Assembly: GCA_947561395.2 (NCBI GenBank)
Contig: OX387192.1
Coordinates: 5,740,221 to 5,804,220 of the forward strand
Source: Buxus sempervirens
Lineage: Eukaryota; Streptophyta; Magnoliopsida; Buxales; Buxaceae
Direction: 5' to 3'
DNA: 64,000 bases
Under the pieces are notes generated by a model. That model had not been told where the DNA came from. It saw only the letters and a list, made by a program, of their open reading frames with translations, and did not search any database. The stretch's first letter is position 1. The number at the start of each line of letters is the position of its first letter. Positions 22,601-32,762 of this stretch are shown in pieces. The translations under genes were made by a program, and so were the position numbers.

Positions 22601-23150
22601 AAGGGGAAGGAGAGGATTGGTGCCCAGGAGGAGGATGAGATGTCTCGATCTTTTATGAGTATGGACATGGAGGGATCTAGTAGTACATCTTCATGTAGTT
22701 ATGGGGATCAGAGCGGGCAGTATGGAGGATACGCATATCCATATCCAGGGCAATTCCAGACATCTAATAGCTACGGGTTATTTCCCTCCTATCCAGTTGC
22801 ACCAGCTCCATATCCAGCTACATACGGATATGGGTATGTCCCGGTGCCAGTGCCAGTCCCACCCATCCCATATCCGTATGGTTATTTCCTCTACTAGTCG
22901 TAGCAGATGAGGAGGATGAGGATGAGGATGAGGGTGTTCTTATTATGAGGGAATATTATGATGATTGTCCTCCTATGGGCTTTGTTGTGGATTTAGATCA
23001 GGATGAGTATGGGGAGGTTGTGCGTCTTTACAGAGGTCAGCACGCAGGGCGCATGTCATGGAGGTGATATGTTCATATGCTTGAGAGACGACGACAGCAA
23101 CAACATCAACATTTACAGCCTTCTAGACACTCTACTTCTTATTGATCTTT
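19673..23150 (+). pseudogene. hAT transposase (BED finger, DUF659, dimerisation, acidic and Tyr/Pro-rich tail), copy C
   Basis: It starts MASGFGGGDGAEAGG at 19673. The BED zinc finger is CNYCGHIFKGGGISRLKMHL (19780-19840), followed by one stop and then KDVVDCTKVPSAVKKQM (19856-20176). DUF659 spans 20264-21238 with CDGWTDPTKLSIINF near 20530, IVTDNGSAFKKVGE near 20705 and CIDLMLEAI near 20800. An exon with ADFGNE ends at 21567; introns follow (GTAAG at 21735, CAG at 21829). The dimerisation domain, QTASSSTCERNWSTFALIHT, is near 21898-21957. The C-terminal extension has a long Asp/Gly run (22370-22445), and after a frameshift near 22510-22550 a tail with YPYPGQ, YGYGYVPVPVPVP (to 22897). There are about four stops or shifts, so it is inactive but recent-looking. 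Confidence 0.92.
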
Positions 23151-23666
23151 GTACTTTGTACTTTGTAGCCTTGTGACTCTTATCTCTCGACTCTCTTGTA
23201 CTTTGTATTTGGCATTTTTTGCAATTTGTCTTTTTATGATTATGAATCTATGAGCCTATGACTTTGTTTTACACATTACACTTTGTAGTGTGATCTAATG
23301 TGCTTGTAGTTGTAGCCTTGTAATTGTTTATGTTCATGTACTTGTATTTGTTCATAAAATACTTATTCTATCTATTTTTCGCATATAAATTGTATAAAAT
23401 CATGTCTATTATGTTTTTTTTAGCTTAATTATGGTTTTTTTTTCTAAACATGGAATTTCGTCGGCGTGCCGCCGATTTCGCTAAAACCCATTTTCGGATA
23501 ATTTAATAGTATTTTTTTTCTGAAAAAAAGCTTTTCATCGGCGTTCTGCCTATTTCTCCAAAAACCTTGTTTCGGGTCATTTAGCTGGAATTTCGCCGAC
23601 ATCTCGCCAAAATTTCGTTTCGGCCGCCTGGCGCGCTGCCAGGCGGCACCGAAGAGTCGATCCTTG

Positions 23667-23674
23667 CTCGTGAT
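23667..23674. repeat. target-site duplication of hAT copy C (right)
   Basis: ctcgtgat, identical to 18635-18642. Confidence 0.95.
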
Positions 23675-25172
23675 CTTAGTCAGATTTTAGGGTGCCAAGT
23701 GGGGTGCTTGCCGATGTCGTATCTTGGTCTCCCTCTTGGTGCGTCCCCTCATAATGTCAATTTTTGGGAGCCAGTCATAGAAAGAGTGGAGAAGCGTTTA
23801 GCTCTATGGAAAAGGAATTATTTATCTTTGGGGGGTAGGATAATCCTAATCAAGGCTGTGCTTGCAAACCTACCTGTTTATTCATGTGTTTGTTTAGGAT
23901 GCCTAGAAGAGTGGTGGCAATAATCGAGAAAGCCCAAAGGGACTTTCTATGGGAAGGTGGGGGGAAAAGGAAGAACCATTTAGTAAGGTGGGAGAAGGTT
24001 TGTCTCGATAAGGAGATGGGAGGGATTGGGGTGGGTATGATAGCCCATCGTAATTCCTCTCTTCTTGCTAAATGGTTGTGGCGTTTCAGCATTGAAAAAG
24101 GAAGTTTGTGGCACCAAGTAATTACAAGTAAATAAGGAAGGGATGATAATGGATGGTTTATAAACTTGAGGGCACGACCTCCAGGAAATTGCCCGTGGAA
24201 GGCCATTATGAATCTTGCATCATTATTTTACCAGCATATTAGATTGAGCATTGTTTTTGGATCTTCGATTCGTTTCTGGCATGATCTATGGTGGGGCAAT
24301 CAAAAGTTTTCTACCTAGTTTCCTCGATTATTTGCCCTTGCTCTCCTTCCTAATGCTACTGTGGCTGATACTTTGCATTGCACTTCCTCTGGTCCATCAT
24401 GGAATCTTCCATTTAGGAGAAATCTTCGTCCCCCTGAAGTGGAAGAGATTTCTGTGCTTATTGATGGGTTAAAGGATATGACTCTTGACCCCTTAGGTTC
24501 TGATAAGGTTTCTTGGTCCCTTTCACCCAATAGATTGTTTTCCTGCAAATCTTTCTTCAAATCCGTTACAAATGGTTCATCTCGTCCTATGCTTCCCTTC
24601 CCAGTTTGTAAGCTTTGGAAGCCTAAGGTCCCTCTTAAGATTAAGGCCTTTTTATGGACTGCTATTTTATACAGGATAAACACGGCAGATCTAATTCAAA
24701 GAAGATGGAAAGGGATCGTGTTATCCCCGCACGTTTGCTTCATGTGCATGGATCACGGAGAGAGCATTGATCATCTTTTCCTTCACTGTCGTTTCGCCGG
24801 CATTATTTGGAGGCGGTTGTTTGACATGATCGGAGTTTCTTGGGTGCTACCAGACACTTTTCAGGCATGGTTTATTCAATGGAGAATTACGGGCCTAGGT
24901 AGAAGGGGCAAAATGTTGTATGGTATGCTATTCCATGCAGTTGTCTAGTTCATTTGGTTGAAGCGTAATAGTAGGATATTTAGGGATATCAGTTTATCAG
25001 TGGATCAGGTCTTCGATTCCATGTTGATTGCTGTAGCATCGTGGGCTACGCTTCTTCCAGAATTCCAGGGGTTATGGCCTACAGAGATTGTGAAGGAGTG
25101 GAAAAAATGGAGTTTTTCGTCTCTATGTGTGGAGGACGGCACGACAAGAGGGATGATATCAGATATGATATA
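23675..25172 (+). pseudogene. L1 ORF2, C-terminal part (thumb and zinc knuckle)
   Basis: Continues the L1 split at 18642. It has GCLPMSYLGLPLGASPHNVN, KRLALWKRNYLSLGGRIILI, MPRRVVAIIEKAQRDFLWEG, then at 24361-24948 a long open frame through WKPKVPLKIKAFLWTAILYR and the zf-RVT knuckle CFMCMDHGESIDHLFLHC (about 24740-24795). It ends ...GMISDMI at 25172 with no RNase H domain. A few stops and shifts interrupt it. The 3' UTR runs to the poly(A) at 25450. Confidence 0.9.
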
Positions 25173-25450
25173 AGAGAGTTGGAGATCGGGAGTGATACGT
25201 TATGGAGGTCTGAAGTTGAATGGCTTGTTCAGCTTTGGATTTAGGTGGTTTTGGTGGGGTGTTACATATGGTTATGATATGTATAGTGGATTGACAGGTT
25301 TTTTTGATTTACTGGTATACAGGAGGGTTGTGAGATCTTTGTAGAGTGATATTTTGGGTTACAGTTGTATACACTACACTCCATATTCTATACTCTTTAC
25401 TTTTTATCCACATAATATATATACTCATCTTCATTATTCATCAAAAAAAA

Positions 25451-25466
25451 TTACATGTTCCTAAGT
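25451..25466. repeat. target-site duplication of L1 17611-25450 (3' side)
   Basis: ttacatgttcctaagt, identical to 17595-17610. Confidence 0.92.
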
Positions 25467-25589
25467 GGCTTAATTTTGCCATTTTTTTTCCTATACAATT
25501 TTAATTTTGAATGGATTTTTATAATCATGGTTTTCAACAGTTAATCATTTTAGGATTTTAATAATTATATCACACAAATGCAATAAAAG

Positions 25590-26289
25590 TGTTTTATGGT
25601 GGCTTTCAATTGGAAAGCCCAATCTGGCCTGATAGGGTCAAATTAGTATGGCATAGACATACCCCCACTAAAGTTTGTTTCTTTCTATGAACGGTCAGTC
25701 TTAATAAAATTCTAACTGTGGACCATCTAAAAAACAGAGGTTGGCATTTGTCTAATAGATGTGAGATGTGTGAATGTCAAGAGGAGACTGTCAATCACCT
25801 CTTGCTTCATTGTGCAGTGGCCAGCAACGTTTGGGGTGGTATTCTAAAGAAGTTTAACATATCTTGGGCTCAACTGGAGAAAGCTAAGTGATGCTCTTGA
25901 GACCTGGAAATGGAAGAACGGTAAGTTGAATCTATTCAAGATCTGGAACATGGCTCCTGCAGCAATATGTTGGGTAATTTGGGGAGAGAGGAACCGGAGG
26001 ATTTTCAAAAACAAGGTGAATAGGGAGGATCAGCTTGTTAAGATGGTATTAAGGCTCATGTTTGAGTGGGCATCTCAGTTTTCATCTTTCCCTATTATTA
26101 CTCATCTGGAAAATTTCATATCATGTAAACACTTTTCTGAAATTCTGGAGCGCTAGTTTTGTGTTATTTTAATCCTCGGCAGAGGATCTTTTTGGCTCTC
26201 ATGGCGGTACACAACTTGTGAACCACTATACCTGTATATTTCTTGTACCAACATTAATAGGTATCTCTATATTACTGATAAAAAAAAAT
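25590..26289 (+). mobile_element. L1 LINE 3' fragment of a different lineage (zinc knuckle)
   Basis: The plus strand reads IWPDRVKLVWHRHTPTKVCF, then the knuckle CEMCECQEETVNHLLLHC near 25765-25820, VASNVWGGILKKFNISW, and AICWVIWGERNRRIFKNK at 25957-26010. It ends HFSEILER with a stop at 26154. A 3' UTR and an A-run at about 26279-26289 follow (ATTACTGATAAAAAAAAA). It is 5'-truncated and its sequence is clearly unlike the other L1 copies here. No target duplication was found. Confidence 0.8.
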
Positions 26290-27384
26290 GATACATAATA
26301 CATAGCCATGGACCACTTTCATCTCTCTGGACAATCTGTCTTGACTATTCTTCTCCTCTTTTGAGTCACCCCAGGAAATATTTCATCATATAAGTATGAT
26401 AAACAAGTAATCAAATATTAATGCAATGACATACCAAAGAATTTCAAATTAAGCTTTTATAGAAGACGAGTCCGGAGATTCATTGACCAAAGGGACAGAT
26501 CAGGTCCATCAACTCCAACTTGGTTGAACAAAAGTCGATTCAATCCTTCAACCCAGTTCCACCTTGGTTCATCAAAAATTGAGAAAATCCTTCAACCATT
26601 TTGTTTGTGTAAATACAAGAAAACATAGATTCACATGTATATCCCTAGAGACTTGAGAAAATAAAAATAAAAATTTACATGTGTCCTTGTAGTGAATTAT
26701 GGAAGAAACTAGTATTCCTTTTTCTCTCTATGCCACCAGCAGCTTCAGTCATGATCAAGAAGCTTCAACACAATATGGATTGGTTTGAGACAGAAGGTTT
26801 ACATTATAACCGACAAAACAAATCCAATCACCAACAGAATGGTTTAGAGAGGACTTAAGGGAATTTGCACACATGCTATGTCAACCTGAACTTGCCCAGA
26901 TGGTGTCTGGTCTAGGGTTTCATGGTTGGGTCAGGTTTTTTGCCACCTAAAAACACATCCCACATCAGTCAAGCAGATGGGCAGTTGGATCACACAAGGC
27001 CGCGGATTAGAATGACTGTACCTGCAAGTCCATTCTGCCAAGACAGCAATTCTGGGTTTCAGGCAATGAGGAAAGATTATGAAAATTGGAAAGATTAGCA
27101 ACAACTAGGGTCTATAACATAAAAGCTTAAATGATATCATGACAACTAGAATCTATACCCCATCCTTCTCACTAACAATGATATCATACAACTAGGGGCT
27201 CCATCTGGGAGTTTGTGGAGTTGTGCGGGGATATATCTATGGGTGGGGTCATCCTGCACAGTCATATTCCCTATGTAAATTCAATCTTTCTTATCCCAGA
27301 AAAAAAAACACACACACACACACACGATCAATGGCAATATTACAGTACAGGTTTGTTATATGGAACTAAGGGTCTTTGACAAGG
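26290..27384. other. intron sequence, nothing recognised
   Basis: About 1.1 kb with no gene signal apart from a short (CA)n microsatellite at about 27308-27326. The stretch at 27200-27300 could be more of the old L1 that follows, but I cannot support it. Confidence 0.5.
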
Positions 27385-28743
27385 CAACTCTACAACTCTT
27401 TATCGCCCTATATCTTCGTACTTTGTCATGAAACTGTTCGCAGGTATTCTCGAGGACACTACTGCAGTAGAATACAAGCACCATCACAGAAGCCGAATCC
27501 AGGACAATTCTTCGTACTTTCGCGATGATTTGATGGTATCTTCTCATGGTAACATAAAGTTTGTTTGATTTTCAAGGCTCTCAACAAGCTGTAAATATTC
27601 ACAGGACTCGACTAATCTCAGTAAGAGTCAAGTGTACTTTAGTGGTATATCTCAAGAGGAGAAAGAAATCATACTTCAAAGAAAGTAATCTCCCTGTCAA
27701 AATATTTGGGCATCCCATCAACGTCCTCTAGACTGACAAAAAAAGAATGTGACCCACTTTTTTCAAGGATCAAAGGTAGACTGCAAGGACGGAAAGCAAA
27801 AAATTTAAACTATGCTAGGAGAGCACTGCTGGAAAGAAAGTGTTATTTTGTCCACGTGTCAACATTGGTTCTTGGTTTTCATTCTCACAATTAACATTAT
27901 AGAGAAAATTAAGAAGATTTGTAGAAACTCTGAAGGAGCTGAACTGGAATAGAAGATGGCTTTGATCAAATTGCTGTTGGTTTTCTCACCCAAAGGAGGT
28001 TTGAGAATTCAAGATCTCCATAAGTGGAACATCGCAGCATTATGCATCACGTATGGAACATCATAAAGGCAAGCAAGGACTGTAGGTGGAATGGGTCTTT
28101 TCTTACCTACTAAAAGATAGGAATTTCTGGGCACCCACAATCGCTAAAATTCATACATGGAGCTGGAGAAAGATCCTAGAAATCAGACTTCTGGTGTCGA
28201 AATTTGCAAAGGTTACTATGCATAACAGAAAAAGAACTTTGTGGCCACGATAACCAGCACCCCAAAAGTCCCCTCGCCTGAAATTGTGGAACAGATGTAT
28301 CAACAATTCAGGTACCAGAAAATACCACAGTTGAAGAGATTATAGAAGAAAACAAGGGGAGTCCTCCTCCAGCGACTTCACGTGAACTCCAAAAGAACTG
28401 GATAGAGCTCAAGACAATTCAAAAGCCAAATCAGTAAAGGAAAGATAAGGTAGGCTTGTTCGAAATCTGGTTTGTACAACTTGGAAGATACCTTCTTACA
28501 CATTTGGCAATTGTTACAACATTTATTATGGGACAACTTGATTTGGTTTAAGGAGAATGTACTGAGGCATGCTTTCATTTTCTAGTAGCTAAAAGCCAGA
28601 AACTTCTTGCCCAAGACAAGCCACAAAATTCAATATCATCTCAAGATCTAGATGTTCATTCTGATAGGCGAGAGTTTGGAAAATAACTCTTACATTGTCC
28701 TTTTAACAAATTTCTCTCGAGAGAAGTGGTCACAACAGGAATT
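27385..28743 (+). mobile_element. old L1 LINE, left part (reverse transcriptase to zinc knuckle)
   Basis: A badly decayed L1 ORF2. The plus strand shows SPYIFVLC (27400), FRDDLMVSSHG where FADD is expected (27518), QVYFSGISQEE (27640), KYLGIPSTSSRLTKKECDPL (27698), LFSRIKGRLQGRKAKNLNYA (27759), SPKGGLRIQDLHKWNIAALC (27988), WVEWVFSYL...NFWAPTIAKIH (28090) and the beginning of a zf-RVT region (28540-28740). The hAT-like element at 28752 interrupts it and it continues at 30512. This lineage is not the one of the L1 at 17.6 or 47.9 kb. Confidence 0.72.
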
Positions 28744-28751
28744 GTATCAAC
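28744..28751. repeat. target-site duplication of the gene-carrying hAT-like element (left)
   Basis: gtatcaac, identical to 30504-30511. Confidence 0.92.
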
Positions 28752-28989
28752 TAGGGCTACAACTCGGGCCGGGTAAACCCGAAACCAACCCGAACCAAAC
28801 AGACTTCGGTTCGGTTCGGTTTTTTAATACTTCGGTTCGGTTTTGGTTTATAAAAACCTAACCCGAATAAAATCGGTTCGGTTTTGGGTTTGGTGTTCGG
28901 TTAAACCAAACCGAAACCGAACCGAATCATGGTATTTATGTAAACCGAACCGAATTATTATATATAATATTAAAATTTATATAAGATTA

Positions 28990-29430
28990 CCTTTAAAGTT
29001 TAAGAAAATTACAACCCCGCCCTCTCTTAAGTATCTCATATTCTCAAACCCTAGAACCTATTCGTTCATCTTTCACCATCTCAAACCCTAGAACCCCATT
29101 TGCCGAGTTGCAGCCCTGTCACTATTGGCCGCCGACCGCTTGTTCATCACTTCGTTCGTCTGCTTTAGGTAATACCCCTCCTTCCCTCACTCTCGTCTCT
29201 TTCCCTCCCTCCCTCCTTCCCTCACTCTCGTCTCGCTCCCTCTCCCTCTCTCTTCCTCTCTCTCGTTTAGATTTGTTATGTCACTCTTGTCTCACTCTCG
29301 TCTCGTTTAGAAACTAATATTTCATTCCAAGACGTTAAATGGGTCTCTATTCCTCTGCAGATCTCGGGAGGTAACGGCGTCTTAGATCTCTGGAGAATCA
29401 ACTAGCAAGAGTCCGTTCGTCTTAGAGGTA
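28990..29430 (+). other. captured plant-gene-like 5' leader
   Basis: Two CAAACCCTAGAACC boxes (29044, 29084) are typical of 5' leaders of plant housekeeping and ribosomal-protein genes. They are followed by possible splice sites (TTTAG|GTAATA near 29168, CTGCAG near 29360, TTAGAG|GTAACC near 29428) and CCCTCCCT/CTCTC-rich sequence. I infer a captured promoter/5' UTR, possibly from a different gene than the zinc-finger piece. No coding region is recognised. Confidence 0.4.
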
Positions 29431-29709
29431 ACCTGTTTATTCCCATTTCCCACATATCTTCTTCTTCTCGATTGCGTAGGTTAACACCTATGTGTATATT
29501 CCATGTCATTTCCAGAACTCCTGATAGAAGGCAAAGTTGAATTCGTTGGGGAAAAAAAAAGCAGTTGTTATTAGCCTTCCAATTACTTCTAGATGTTCCA
29601 CCATGTTCTTTTGTACCTTGAAATCCTCAAGATAAACTACTCACCACAAGAAGAAATAAGTGGCGTTCTTGCAGTTAGTAGAATACATTGATGATAGGTT
29701 GGCCTATAT

Positions 29710-29892
29710 CACAAGAGGTGCCACTGGGAGAAAGGAGATGAGTCACCCACTCAACAAAGTTCCAATTCCTACATAAGCAGGGAGGGTTGGGGTCTAGACT
29801 TGAATTTGCCTGCCCCAGTTGACAACAACAACGAAGAAGACTCGTCTTCTGGTTCTTCAGAACTTGCTTTGGATCTAAGATTGGGTATTTGA
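29710..29892 (+). pseudogene. captured C-terminus of a C2H2 zinc-finger (ZAT-type) protein with EAR motif
   Basis: A 60-codon open segment ending in TGA at 29890-29892. It begins HKRCHWEKGDESPTQQ, the tail of a plant Q-type C2H2 finger (family: QALGGHKRCHWEKG). It then has GLDLNLPAPVD, an EAR-type (LxLxL / DLN) repression motif as found at the end of ZAT proteins, an acidic Ser-rich linker NNNEEDSSSGSSE, and ends LALDLRLGI. In the donor gene such proteins are nuclear repressors that recruit TOPLESS co-repressors. Upstream of 29710 the finger is not readable (stop, GLYH in place of ALGGH), so only the C-terminal end was captured or survives. There is no nearby start codon in frame. Family knowledge supports identity; the exact donor gene is unknown. 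Confidence 0.75.
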
Positions 29893-30503
29893 AGAGTGTT
29901 CTTAGATTTGCTCTCACCCACTGGATGTTTCTCTCTTTCTTTGTTTCTTTCTCCCAAACCTGTTGGGTACTCTGTTAACTTGACTCAACACTTTTATTTC
30001 TCATTTGCTAGTGATGAACAATCGATTATTGGAGATTTGTGGCTCTAGTTCTTTGTCTGTATCTTTATGTTTCTTCCTTACGGATCCCCCAGCCATTTAT
30101 GCCTTGTATGGCCTGTGTTTGAGGCACCCAAGCCTTCTTTAGTTGTTAACCCTATCAGATTGAATGACAAGGAGGATTAGATTTCAAATAGTATAATGGA
30201 AAATAGGATTGGAGATGAAAAATCACACATTTGATTTCATCAAAATAGGATTTGGAGATGAAAAATAGGTCTGGTATTATCTGACCCAACCCGAACCGAA
30301 CTGATTTCATGTAATTCGGTTCGGTTCGGTTTGGGTTTCGGTTATTTTATTTAATATCTGTTCGGTTTTCGGTTTTCGGTTTTCGATTTTCGGTTTTCGG
30401 TTCTTAATTCGGTTCGGTTCGGTTTTGGGTTGAACATATGTAATGTCGGTTTGGTCTTGGGTTGGCATCAACCTGGACTGAACCAAACCGAGTTACACCC
30501 CTA

Positions 30504-30511
30504 GTATCAAC
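30504..30511. repeat. target-site duplication of the gene-carrying hAT-like element (right)
   Basis: gtatcaac, identical to 28744-28751. Confidence 0.92.
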
Positions 30512-30900
30512 CAGTCGGCAGTCAATTTTGAGGGCGAGATTACTTGGATGGCAAAAACTTATTCAGGTAAGGATTTTTGGCCAAAAATAAGAAGAATCAG
30601 AGTAGCAGCGACAGTCAACCAGCTGTGGGAAGAAAGAAACAGAAGAGATTTTCAAAACAAATTTCATTTGCAAGATTATCTTCTCCATTGAATCACAAAG
30701 GAAAGCTTAGCAAGGTTAGAAGGAAGCCAGGAGGTCTCAGAAACAAAACATAACAGAGAAATTTGCAATAATTGGGGTCTGAGAACTCAGTTTGTCATAG
30801 ATTATGGACTGGTTGTTCCCCTCAAAGTTTGCGGAGATCTAGGCCTTAGTTTTCTTAGTCACAGAATGCTCTCTTAAAGCTCTGATAGGCTGTTTAGGTT
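30512..30900 (+). mobile_element. old L1 LINE, right part
   Basis: Continues the L1 cut at 28743. The plus strand reads EGEITWMAKTYSGKDFWPKI, then VAATVNQLWEERNRRDFQNK at about 30606-30665, the usual end of the zf-RVT region (WxIWxERNxRIF). Stops follow. The end of the copy is not marked by a clear poly(A). Confidence 0.65.
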
Positions 30901-31049
30901 CTATAGCCTTCCACATATTTGATTAAGATTTATATTAAATACATCCAAAATAACAATGCAGGGGAAATATGAAGAACAGTAACAACGAGAGCCTAACATA
31001 GAAGCTTAAATTACAGCATAAAAATTCATGGGAAATATGGGTGACTTAC

Positions 31050-31158
31050 TTTCACTAATTTTGGTAATAAGACCTTCAATTGTAGTGACAACTCCACCTA
31101 AAGTGCCACTGGATAGCTCTAAATCAAGTTCTGGGATTCTCACACTTGCAGTATCTGA
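31050..31158 (-). CDS. ZPR1: ZPR1 exon ([18 protein letters not shown]...)
   Basis: A 109-base minus-strand exon with acceptor ATTTCAG before 31158 and donor GTAAGT after 31050. It translates as [20 protein letters not shown] and [16 protein letters not shown] plus one base. Plant ZPR1 has SDTAxVxIPELxLELxxGTLGGxVTTVEGLxTxIxES here, so it is the alpha/beta part that follows the second zinc finger. It joins in phase upstream to DLSRDVIK (46845-46934) and downstream to LERVHG (9118-9209). Flanking introns are 15686 and 21840 bases. Confidence 0.94.
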
Positions 31159-31817
31159 CTGAAATGTGCAAAAAGACATTTTGTTAGATAATGCGCATGA
31201 ATTTCAAGAATAATAAGACAATAATCAACTGCTCCAGAAAATATTTCTCAATCTCAATCCATGCACACACCTCATCTTGAGAAAGTCATAATTTAAATAA
31301 AATAAGCAAATATTGCATAACTAGAAGAGAAAACCGATTAACACATACTCAATGCATTAGTGAAGTAACATGGCACATATAAGAGGATACATCAAGTATG
31401 AAGACAACAGTTGTATTTATATTAGTGATAGTTTTTCATATTTCACTCCATGCTCATCCTTTTCTTTCAAATGCGTTGACATCAGTAACATGTTTGTTGA
31501 TAAACCACCCTGATCATTTCCTATAAAGCTTTAGTTTCTAATAAAAATTCTCCCAATAATAAAGAAATTCTATACCACTTTTGAAATTATATATTGAACA
31601 ATTTATCCTTATCTTTTCTTGCACAGCTTTACTTTAATTTGTTAACTCTCCTAACTATCCAATGTTCGACAATGAAACCAACAGAGTAGTGTATTTCTAG
31701 AAGTCTGATTTAGGAAAATCCTTCCCATTTTATATAAAAAAGAATTACTTCAATCTAGAATCATACTTTCATTTTAGGGCCTCAAATCTTGTTAGAGATT
31801 GGTATCCATGATGCTTT
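31159..31817. other. intron sequence, nothing recognised
   Basis: Beginning (in map order) of the 15.7-kb ZPR1 intron, left of the Copia element. No feature seen. Confidence 0.6.
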
Positions 31818-31822
31818 ATCAT

Positions 31823-32010
31823 TATTAAAGAAATAAATATACATTAGAAAGGGAAGATTTGATTTAGTTTACCTTGTATGACTTTCCTTCTATGTAAGTT
31901 TCCTTTGTATGATTTTCCTTCTATGTACTCTCACATACTCTATATAATGAAATAGAAGGAAGGAACATATTCTTGACTCCCAGATCAAACCAGAAATCCT
32001 AATTTCTTCA
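31823..32010 (+). repeat. Copia 5' LTR
   Basis: A 188-base LTR ending ...TTTCTTCA, followed directly by the primer-binding site. It contains CTATATAATG, a plausible TATA element, near 31938. It is short for a plant Copia LTR. Confidence 0.93.
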
Positions 32011-32023
32011 TGGTATCAGAGCC
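32011..32023 (+). promoter_or_regulatory. Copia primer-binding site (initiator tRNA-Met)
   Basis: TGGTATCAGAGCC directly after the 5' LTR, the standard minus-strand primer site of plant Copia elements. Confidence 0.93.
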
Positions 32024-32762
32024 AATCAATCTAGGGTTCTTGGTACTATCTCAGCTTCACAATCTTCCTCTTTCTTTCTCGTTTCTTCTCTTTTATTAAT
32101 TGTGTGGAAGTATTTGTGATTGTCACTTGACTGAAAGAAGCTGTCGTGCGTGTGAGAAGGTAATGGGTGTCGCTGTCGATGATTGAAAGGAGCAATCGTG
32201 CGAGTATGTGCTGCTGTCAAAGAGAATATTATGACTTGAGGATTGTTCACATGTTACTGTGATCTCTGTTACGTCGTCAACGTCATCTGAATATTGTCGG
32301 AAGGTTATCGTGGCTTCTCTTTTTTGCTGTAATCTCTGCCGCAGTTGTAACAATGGGTGTTCTGCTGCAATCATGATTATCATGCGTGGTTTTTTCTCTG
32401 AAAGGTGGTAGTTCTCATGCTGTTGATGTTGTTGATTTCAGTACTCTTGTTCTCGCATGGTTGATATCGTCATTTGCAGCAGTTCATTTCTGTGTTGTAG
32501 TCGTTTTTTGTTTGCTGCAAATGAGTTGTGGCTTTTTGATATCATCACTGTAGTTGTTGTCAACTGATTTGGGTTTTTGCTGTGGTGTCCCTGCCGCTTG
32601 GTTGATGTTGTTGAAGACATGTTCTGGTCCTGTTAACATTCAACAAACCAGTTGATTGTTGCTCTTTCAGTTCATTAACTGTGGTTGAATTTGTTCACAC
32701 TGTTCAAGTTTCTCTCGTGAAATCATGTCATCTAAACTGAGAAGGTCAATCTGGTTGCTCCA

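Larger units (their letters stand above)
18643..23666 (+). mobile_element. hAT DNA transposon, copy C, both ends present, inside an L1
   Basis: A 5024-base element with an exact 8-base target duplication (ctcgtgat). The left end CAAGGTTTGACTTTTCAG and the reverse complement of the right end, CAAGGATCGACTCTTCGG, are inverted repeats. TTTCG(C/G)-rich subterminal repeats lie just inside both ends (18660-18765 and 23455-23640). The leader (18780-19640) is AT-rich and carries three copies of a hairpin motif; one leader segment is duplicated with a 165-base period. The transposase gene runs from 19673 to about 23150. It is the best-preserved of the three large copies. It splits the L1 ORF2 exactly, and the L1 reading resumes after the right duplication. 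Confidence 0.96.
17611..25450 (+). mobile_element. 5'-truncated L1 LINE, split by hAT copy C
   Basis: An L1 of about 2.8 kb once the nested hAT (18643-23666) is discounted, bounded by an exact 16-base target duplication. It starts within ORF2 just before the reverse transcriptase; the first 30 bases (17611-17640) are a copy of the target. The 3' end has a poly(A) at 25442-25450. This copy ends its protein shortly after the zf-RVT domain and has no RNase H, like the L1 at 54.7 kb and the fragment at 40.9 kb. Confidence 0.93.
28752..30503 (+). mobile_element. non-autonomous hAT-like element carrying host gene pieces
   Basis: A 1752-base element with an exact 8-base target duplication (gtatcaac). 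The ends TAGGGCTACAACTCGG and (reverse complement of right) TAGGGGTGTAACTCGG are 16-base inverted repeats of hAT type. Both subterminal regions are arrays of GGTTCGGTT / TTCGGTTTT units (28770-28945 and 30290-30440), facing each other. There is no transposase. The interior is not transposon-like: a leader with two AAACCCTAGAACC boxes and CT-rich stretches (28990-29430), a piece of a zinc-finger coding region (29710-29892) and what looks like its 3' UTR. It is an element of the Pack-TIR kind, inserted in an old L1. Confidence 0.9.

Noticed and set aside
29675-29917. 80-codon minus-strand open frame over the captured zinc-finger piece
   Set aside because: The plus strand gives a recognisable zinc-finger tail with EAR motif in the same place, so the minus frame is a shadow.
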